A DNA stretch of 60,035 bases from Clostridium sp. LS (lineage in GTDB: Bacteria; Bacillota; Clostridia; Clostridiales; Clostridiaceae): contig NZ_AUUU01000033.1 of assembly GCF_002760435.1 (NCBI RefSeq), forward strand, positions 1 to 60,035. The letters are read 5' to 3'. The notes below the pieces were generated by a model. The model saw nothing but the letters and a program-made list of their open reading frames with translations, was not told the origin of the DNA and searched no databases. Below, piece by piece: positions 55,402 to 60,035 of the stretch; the stretch's first letter is position 1; each line of letters opens with the position of its first letter. Both the position numbers and the translations under genes were made by a program.

Positions 55402-56032
55402 AATGGCAGCCTTTGATTTTGACGGAACAATAGCACACACAATCCCTATGTGTATTGAGGCATTAAAAAAAGCTGTAATACCTTATGCAGGACATAAACT
55501 CACTGAAAATGAAATTCTTGAAACCTTTGGATTAAATGAGACAGGGATGGTTAAAGCAGTTGTACAAGATAATTGGGAATTAGCTCTACAGGATTTCTAT
55601 TTTTATTATGAGATAATGCATAGTAGCTGCACTGAACCATTTCCACTAATATGTGATTTAATCAAGTATTTAAAGGAGAAAAATGTTATTGTAGCTTTGA
55701 TTACTGGAAAAGGACAAAAAAGTTGTGATATTTCTTTAAAAAGGTTAAGCATGGAAAATTATTTTAGTGAGATAATGGTAGGAGATGAAAAACATCTTAA
55801 TAAAGCAGATTCTATTATAAAGTTGCTAAAAAAATATTATATTAAGGCTGATGAGTTTTATTATATAGGTGATGCACTTTCTGATGTAATGGCTTGTAGA
55901 AAAGCAGGGGTAACCTGTTTATCAGCAACATGGTCAGGTAATGTCGACTTAGAAAAACTGAAAAAAATTAATTCGACTTATATATTTGATAATATTGCTA
56001 GTCTAAAGATATTTTTAGAATCAAAACTTTGA
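55394..56032 (+). CDS. HAD-family hydrolase (phosphoglycolate phosphatase-like)
   Basis: HAD phosphatase of 212 aa. Motif I is AAFDFDGTIAHT, motif II VALITGKGQK, motif III with Lys is HLNKADSI, and motif IV is YYIGDALSDVMACRKAG. A helical cap lies after motif I, as in PGP/beta-phosphoglucomutase relatives. The ATG at 55394 has GGAG 8 nt upstream within the acetyltransferase gene and overlaps its stop. The substrate is probably a sugar phosphate. Confidence 0.87.
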   Translation: MIKMAAFDFDGTIAHTIPMCIEALKKAVIPYAGHKLTENEILETFGLNETGMVKAVVQDNWELALQDFYFYYEIMHSSCTEPFPLICDLIKYLKEKNVIVALITGKGQKSCDISLKRLSMENYFSEIMVGDEKHLNKADSIIKLLKKYYIKADEFYYIGDALSDVMACRKAGVTCLSATWSGNVDLEKLKKINSTYIFDNIASLKIFLESKL

Positions 56033-56033
56033 T

Positions 56034-56216
56034 TCTAAGCTTAGACTTTGATAAGTTATAAGTTAAGGATAAAGCTAAAAGCGAAAGTTCTGCTAACCAA
56101 ATGTAAAATTTGTGGCATTCACTTTTCCCCTTAGCTAATCTGAAAGAAGATTATTTTTGAAAAGCCCATGGCTTTTCTTCCTTAACTTATCACTTTAAAT
56201 TTATAACTAATTCATA
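56034..56216. repeat. Modular dispersed repeat, larger variant
   Basis: The palindrome TCTAAGCTTAGA (56034-56045) overlaps the end of the HAD gene's 3' region. It is followed by ATAAGTTATAAGTTAAGG, an unrelated middle, the hairpin GAAAAGCC-CAT-GGCTTTTC (56159-56177) and TTCCTTAACTTATCACTTT. The outer arms are inverted copies with the heptamer TAAGTTA. Confidence 0.7.
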
Positions 56217-56270
56217 TAAGACTTAATCTATAAGCAATAAATTTATTTATTGTGTGCCTATATAGAGTTT

Positions 56271-57062
56271 TTATTCTCTATATTTTTCAATTTCTTTTTT
56301 AACAGAAAAAAGTAAGCTATTTAATTCCCAAACTTCCCCGTCTTCTATTAGCTTATTTAAAGCCTTTTGATAACGTGATGCCTCAACCTCTTTGCCTAAT
56401 GAAATTAGGGTTAATAGTGAATTCATTATGTTCGAAATCAGATGAGACTTAACTTCAAATAATTTTTGAGCATCTTTAATTTCATCTTTAATCTCCAACA
56501 TTTCTTCATCTAATCTAAATGCAGCATCTGCAGATCTTTTTAGTTTTTCCTTTAATTGTTCTGGTATATGTTGCTTATATTTATAATTTAAGGAATGCTC
56601 AATTGTTGCCCAAAAATTCATGGCTAGTGTCCTTATTTGAAACTCTGCTAAAATTTCAACTAATCCTTCTGCCATATTTACAGGATATTTTATTATCATA
56701 TGATAACTTCTATAACCACTTTCCTTAACATTTCTTACATAATCCTTCTCATAAAGAATCTGCATATCTTTACGCCCTCTAAGTATATCTACTACTGTAT
56801 CTATATCATCAACAAATTGGCACATTATTCTTATACCAGCAATATCTTCAAGTTCATATTTAATTCTATCTATAGGAATTTCAAATTTATTTGCTTTTTC
56901 CAGCATACTTGAAACTTCTTTAACTCTTCCGGTTACAAATTCTATAGGTGAGTATTCATTTTTTCTTCTATATTCTTTTCTGATTGATTTCAGTTTAACT
57001 TTCAATTCATCTACCGCTTGTTCGTAAGGCATTAAAAATACCTTCCAATCACTTATCGCCAT
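56271..57062 (-). CDS. Small alarmone synthetase (RelQ/YjbM-like)
   Basis: GTP/GDP pyrophosphokinase of 263 aa without the HD, TGS and ACT domains of long RSH proteins. RelA/SpoT synthetase motifs are present: SPIEFVTGRVKEVSSMLEKA, LEDIAGIRIMCQFVDDIDTV, ESGYRSYHMIIKYPV and AEFQIRTLAMNFWATIEHSL. It makes (p)ppGpp under stress. The ATG at 57062 is preceded by GGGTGG; an upstream GTG overlaps it. It is a single gene. Confidence 0.92.
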   Translation of the reverse strand: MAISDWKVFLMPYEQAVDELKVKLKSIRKEYRRKNEYSPIEFVTGRVKEVSSMLEKANKFEIPIDRIKYELEDIAGIRIMCQFVDDIDTVVDILRGRKDMQILYEKDYVRNVKESGYRSYHMIIKYPVNMAEGLVEILAEFQIRTLAMNFWATIEHSLNYKYKQHIPEQLKEKLKRSADAAFRLDEEMLEIKDEIKDAQKLFEVKSHLISNIMNSLLTLISLGKEVEASRYQKALNKLIEDGEVWELNSLLFSVKKEIEKYRE

Positions 57063-57264
57063 AATTACCACCCTTTAATAACATCATTCCTCAATATAGT
57101 CCTTATCTATTATATCAAAAACTTCAAAATTAGTGTAATTAATAATATATAAAGTATTTAAAAAATTTTTATAACCTATTTATGAATTTACTTAATATGA
57201 TATAATTTATATATATATTATAAATAAATTTTAAAATCAGTGTACTTTTGATGAGGTGACTATA

Positions 57265-57945
57265 ATGAACGATACCGATATATTAAACCATTTGTTTGAT
57301 AAACAAACTATTTGTCCTGTTTGTGATTCACATTTCAAAGCCAAAACTGTAAAATCTAAGTCACCAAGAATTATTTCCAAGGATTCAGATTTTTTCATTA
57401 GATATTCAGTTATAAATCCATATTTTTATGATGTTGTAATATGTAATTCTTGTGGCTATGCTGCAATGAAATCAGATTTTGAAAAGATTAAATCTCATAA
57501 AAAAGAACTTGTGCTTAGCAATGTGACTCCAAAATGGAAACCAAGAGAATATCCACCTATTTTAGATGAAAAATTAGCAATTGAGCGCTATAAATTAGCC
57601 TTACTAAATTCGGTACTTATTAATCTTCCGGATAGTACAAAAGCTATGATTTCATTAAAAATTGCCTGGATGTATAGATTACTAAATAATACTGAACAAG
57701 AAAATGTATTTTTAAAACAAGCCCTTGAAGGTTTTAATAGTGCTTATATTAATGAAATTTTTCCTATGTATGGATTGCAAAGGGATTCCTTAATGTATTT
57801 ACTTGGTGAATTAAATAGAAAACTAGGTATCAATCAAGATGCATTATTATGGTTCTCTAAGACTATCGTAAGTACGAACTCTTCTCTAAGAATCAAGGAA
57901 ATGGCTAGAGTTGGCAAAGATTTGATTAAAAATTCAAATCTTTAA
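57265..57945 (+). CDS. DUF2225 protein (two CxxC pairs)
   Basis: Protein of 226 aa of the DUF2225 family. It has an N-terminal zinc-ribbon-like pair ([20 protein letters not shown]) and then a helical TPR-like part ([27 protein letters not shown]). Its function is not known. The ATG at 57265 lies 6 nt after GAGGTG. It precedes the soluble chemoreceptor by 35 nt on the same strand and is probably co-transcribed. Confidence 0.82.
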   Translation: MNDTDILNHLFDKQTICPVCDSHFKAKTVKSKSPRIISKDSDFFIRYSVINPYFYDVVICNSCGYAAMKSDFEKIKSHKKELVLSNVTPKWKPREYPPILDEKLAIERYKLALLNSVLINLPDSTKAMISLKIAWMYRLLNNTEQENVFLKQALEGFNSAYINEIFPMYGLQRDSLMYLLGELNRKLGINQDALLWFSKTIVSTNSSLRIKEMARVGKDLIKNSNL

Positions 57946-57980
57946 AATATACTTTATTTTTCAATAGGGGGATTTATATT

Positions 57981-58919
57981 ATGGGGATTTTCAAAAACAA
58001 AAAAATTACAGAAACTAAAACTACACCAATTTCACAAAGTGAAAATAATACTATAAATCAAAATCAAAAGGATTTAAGTAAAATTAATGATTTAAAAGAT
58101 AAGGTTGGCGCAATAGATAATTCTATTAAAGACATTAGCTCATCTGTTTCATCATTAGTATCTTCTACCGAATCTCAAAATAGAGAAATACGTAATGTTA
58201 AAAGCACATTATCTAACTTCCGCTCAAATATGGAAGACTTAGCGATTAATATTACTAATGTTCATATTAAAGTATTAGATACAGATAAATTAGCAGATAA
58301 TGGTCTAAATACAATTAGTCATTTAGATACATCATTAACTGATCTTGAAGATGCATTCACAGTGTCAACTTCAACAGTAAATGCATTAGTATCTAAATTA
58401 GAATCTGTAAATAGTATAACGGATTCCATTAGTCAGATAGCAAGTCAAACTAATCTTTTATCATTGAATGCTGCAATAGAAGCTGCTAGAGCTGGGGAGG
58501 CTGGTAAAGGCTTTTCTGTTGTTGCTGGAGAAGTTAGAAAACTCGCTGAAAATTCAAAACTAGCTGTTCAAAGCATAACTAGTATTTTAGAGGAAATAAA
58601 AGTGGATATTTTAAAAGCATCTAATGCTATGAATTCTGGTAATTCGGCTTTAACTACTCAACATAATTCATTAGAAGAAGCAAAAAGTAGCTTTTCTAGC
58701 ATAAAGTCTTCGATTGAGGATGCAACAGATGAAATTAATATATGTATAGAAAACTTAACTACCGCTTCAGACGCAAAAGATACCGTTATTTCAACAGTTG
58801 ATAATATAAGCGTTGCTTTTGAAGAACATGAAGCTTTATCTAAAGAAATTGCTTCTGACCTTCATACTCAAGAAAAGGCTATAGAAAAGATTGGTAATGA
58901 AATAAACAATTTATTATAA
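57981..58919 (+). CDS. Soluble (cytoplasmic) methyl-accepting chemotaxis protein
   Basis: Chemoreceptor-like protein of 312 aa without membrane helices. A long coiled coil leads to the conserved tip ([20 protein letters not shown] then [13 protein letters not shown], near residue 155-190). The N terminus is a short Asn/Gln/Ser-rich linker, with no ligand domain I recognise. GGGGG precedes the ATG. It probably senses an internal state or partners with the DUF2225 protein encoded upstream; that link is by position only. Confidence 0.9.
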   Translation: MGIFKNKKITETKTTPISQSENNTINQNQKDLSKINDLKDKVGAIDNSIKDISSSVSSLVSSTESQNREIRNVKSTLSNFRSNMEDLAINITNVHIKVLDTDKLADNGLNTISHLDTSLTDLEDAFTVSTSTVNALVSKLESVNSITDSISQIASQTNLLSLNAAIEAARAGEAGKGFSVVAGEVRKLAENSKLAVQSITSILEEIKVDILKASNAMNSGNSALTTQHNSLEEAKSSFSSIKSSIEDATDEINICIENLTTASDAKDTVISTVDNISVAFEEHEALSKEIASDLHTQEKAIEKIGNEINNLL

Positions 58920-58943
58920 TATAAAGCTTATTTACTCTATAAT

Positions 58944-58977
58944 AAAAAAGCTATCTAGTTAAAATGATAGCTTTTTT
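58944..58977. terminator. Bidirectional terminator
   Basis: AAAAAAGCTATC (58944-58955) pairs with GATAGCTTTTTT (58966-58977) around a 10-nt loop. The T-run serves the chemoreceptor gene on the plus strand and the epimerase gene on the minus strand. Confidence 0.92.
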
Positions 58978-59017
58978 ACTTTATAACTATGTGTCAATTG
59001 CAATAAAAGCATCTAAT

Positions 59018-59896
59018 TTATTCTTCAATAGATATCTTATAGATGCAATTAAATTCTTTTCCTATTTCTAATGAAATGATTCCTTCCTTTTCCTTAAAGT
59101 CTCCATTAAAATCACCATAATCTGCATGTCCAAACCAAGGTTCAATACAAACAAATGGTGCTCCTTTAGCAGGTGCCCATATTCCCAAATATGGAAAACC
59201 ATCAAATTCTACACTTAATGATTTATTATTATTTCTAGATTTAATTGTTATCTTATTGGATTTTAAATCATTAAAAACTAATGCATCATTCTTAAAAACT
59301 TCTTTTTTTAGTTCAATGATATCACTATTAATTAAATATTCCTTTTTATTATGTGTGAAATATACATTTTCATCAAAACACATAATTGAACTATTTTCTA
59401 CTTTATTAAACTTAAGATAATAATCTTCTAATGCTTCCCCTTTTTCAATAGGACACATAAATGCCGGATGAGCACCTAGTGAAAAATAAATCTCTTTATC
59501 ATCAAAATTAATAACTTTATAGCCTACCACTATACTATTGTCTTCAAGAGTATATGTAATTTGTAAAGAAAATTTATAAGGATATACTTCAAGAGTCTTA
59601 TCTGAATACTTTAACTCAAAAGCCACGTGATCATTATCTTTTGAAAGTAATGTAAATTCTGATATTCTTGCGAATCCATGAGATGGTAATTGGTATTCCT
59701 TATCTTCAATCCTATACTTAGAATTATTCAATTGCCCTATAATTGGAAATAAGTGTGGTGAATGATATTTCCAATACTCTGGGTTGCCATTCCAAAGATA
59801 TTCTGTTTCTTCTTTTTTACCAGTAATAGAATGTAATTCACCACCATCAGTACTCGCTGTAATTCTAACTCTTTCATTTTCTAAACAATAAATCAT
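59018..59896 (-). CDS. Aldose 1-epimerase family protein (LacX-like)
   Basis: Mutarotase-fold protein of 292 aa. Typical elements are LWNGNPEYWKYHSPHLFPIIGQL, QLPSHGFAR with a catalytic His, FSLGAHPAFMCPI with the second His, and VCIEPWFGHADY with the catalytic Glu. It interconverts sugar anomers; LacX-like members accept a range of sugars. GGAGTG precedes the ATG. Confidence 0.88.
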   Translation of the reverse strand: MIYCLENERVRITASTDGGELHSITGKKEETEYLWNGNPEYWKYHSPHLFPIIGQLNNSKYRIEDKEYQLPSHGFARISEFTLLSKDNDHVAFELKYSDKTLEVYPYKFSLQITYTLEDNSIVVGYKVINFDDKEIYFSLGAHPAFMCPIEKGEALEDYYLKFNKVENSSIMCFDENVYFTHNKKEYLINSDIIELKKEVFKNDALVFNDLKSNKITIKSRNNNKSLSVEFDGFPYLGIWAPAKGAPFVCIEPWFGHADYGDFNGDFKEKEGIISLEIGKEFNCIYKISIEE

Positions 59897-59904
59897 AGAA
59901 TTTC

Positions 59905-60035
59905 ACTCCAAATCTTATTTAGGCACATGAAAAAAAATAATAGACCAAAGATGCGACGCATATTTCGTGTCAGACAAGAAAGTAAATTCTGCTCATAGCG
60001 GGCCTATTAGCTGAATTTGCTGACGCAGTATGACG
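59905..60035. repeat. Probable edge of a dispersed repeat or element at the window end
   Basis: The last 130 bp have a less AT-rich composition than the gene gaps around them and contain short CG-rich words in inverted or repeated form (GATGCGACGCAT, TTGCTGACGCAGTATGACG). No ORF is visible. It is probably part of a repeat continuing outside the window. Confidence 0.4.

Noticed and set aside
1..60035. tRNA, rRNA, phage, plasmid origin or insertion sequence genes
   Set aside because: I looked for tRNA-like folds, transposase and integrase motifs and rRNA segments and saw none; covariance-model searches would be needed to exclude small RNAs.

Overview
The window is AT-rich, low-GC DNA with clostridial gene content, AGGAGG-type ribosome binding sites and a T-box leucyl-tRNA synthetase leader. 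It most resembles a saccharolytic, motile Clostridium of the C. beijerinckii / C. saccharoperbutylacetonicum / C. butyricum type. That placement is an inference from gene content and style, not from a database search.

Positions 1-19550 are a plant-polysaccharide island. A cytoplasmic GH26 mannanase, two different GH36 alpha-galactosidases and an SGNH esterase resembling acetylmannan esterases lie beside a divergent AraC regulator and a chemoreceptor. Next come a LacI regulator and a sugar-uptake operon (lipoprotein, two permeases, GH130 mannoside phosphorylase), a DUF624 membrane protein and an MsmX-type ATPase. Palindromic sites of the TTAACGTTAA kind sit just downstream of the promoters of the binding-protein and ATPase genes, as expected for LacI control. 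Together the genes would import acetylated galacto(gluco)mannan oligosaccharides and process them inside the cell. A 5'-truncated GH28 pectinase ends the island.

Positions 19530-29831 hold one minus-strand operon covering chorismate, phenylalanine and tyrosine synthesis: aroF, aroB, aroA, aroC, pheA, aroE, aroK, aroQ, a second aroF and tyrA. Upstream of the first gene I find a consensus promoter, a 44-codon ORF with a good ribosome binding site and 15 aromatic codons (10 Phe, 4 Tyr, 1 Trp), and a strong intrinsic terminator. The last codons of the small ORF can pair with the 5' arm of that terminator. This is the layout of ribosome-mediated leader-peptide attenuation and is the most notable observation in the window.

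Positions 30016-41229 carry a DUF2334 lipoprotein, an MFS transporter with a cardiolipin synthase, T-box-controlled leuS, a PfkB kinase, and a histidine kinase / response regulator pair beside a histidine-rich protein. Positions 41653-46578 hold a Ser-rich coiled-coil protein, a protein with seven SHOCT-like repeats, a second two-component system, a 195-bp palindrome and dcd. Positions 46702-52552 include a methyltransferase-like protein, a HesB-like protein and a three-gene unit of helical-repeat protein, MoxR ATPase and VWA/HExxH protein. A decayed patch follows, with an acetyltransferase remnant and a nucleotidyltransferase pseudogene. The right end has an RpiR regulator, a sugar O-acetyltransferase, a HAD phosphatase, a small alarmone synthetase, a DUF2225 protein, a soluble chemoreceptor and an aldose epimerase.

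Many gene gaps contain members of a modular dispersed repeat: short tandem heptamers at both ends in inverted orientation, with small variable hairpins in between. One copy supplies the stop codon of pheA and two lie between the leuS T-box and the leuS start.
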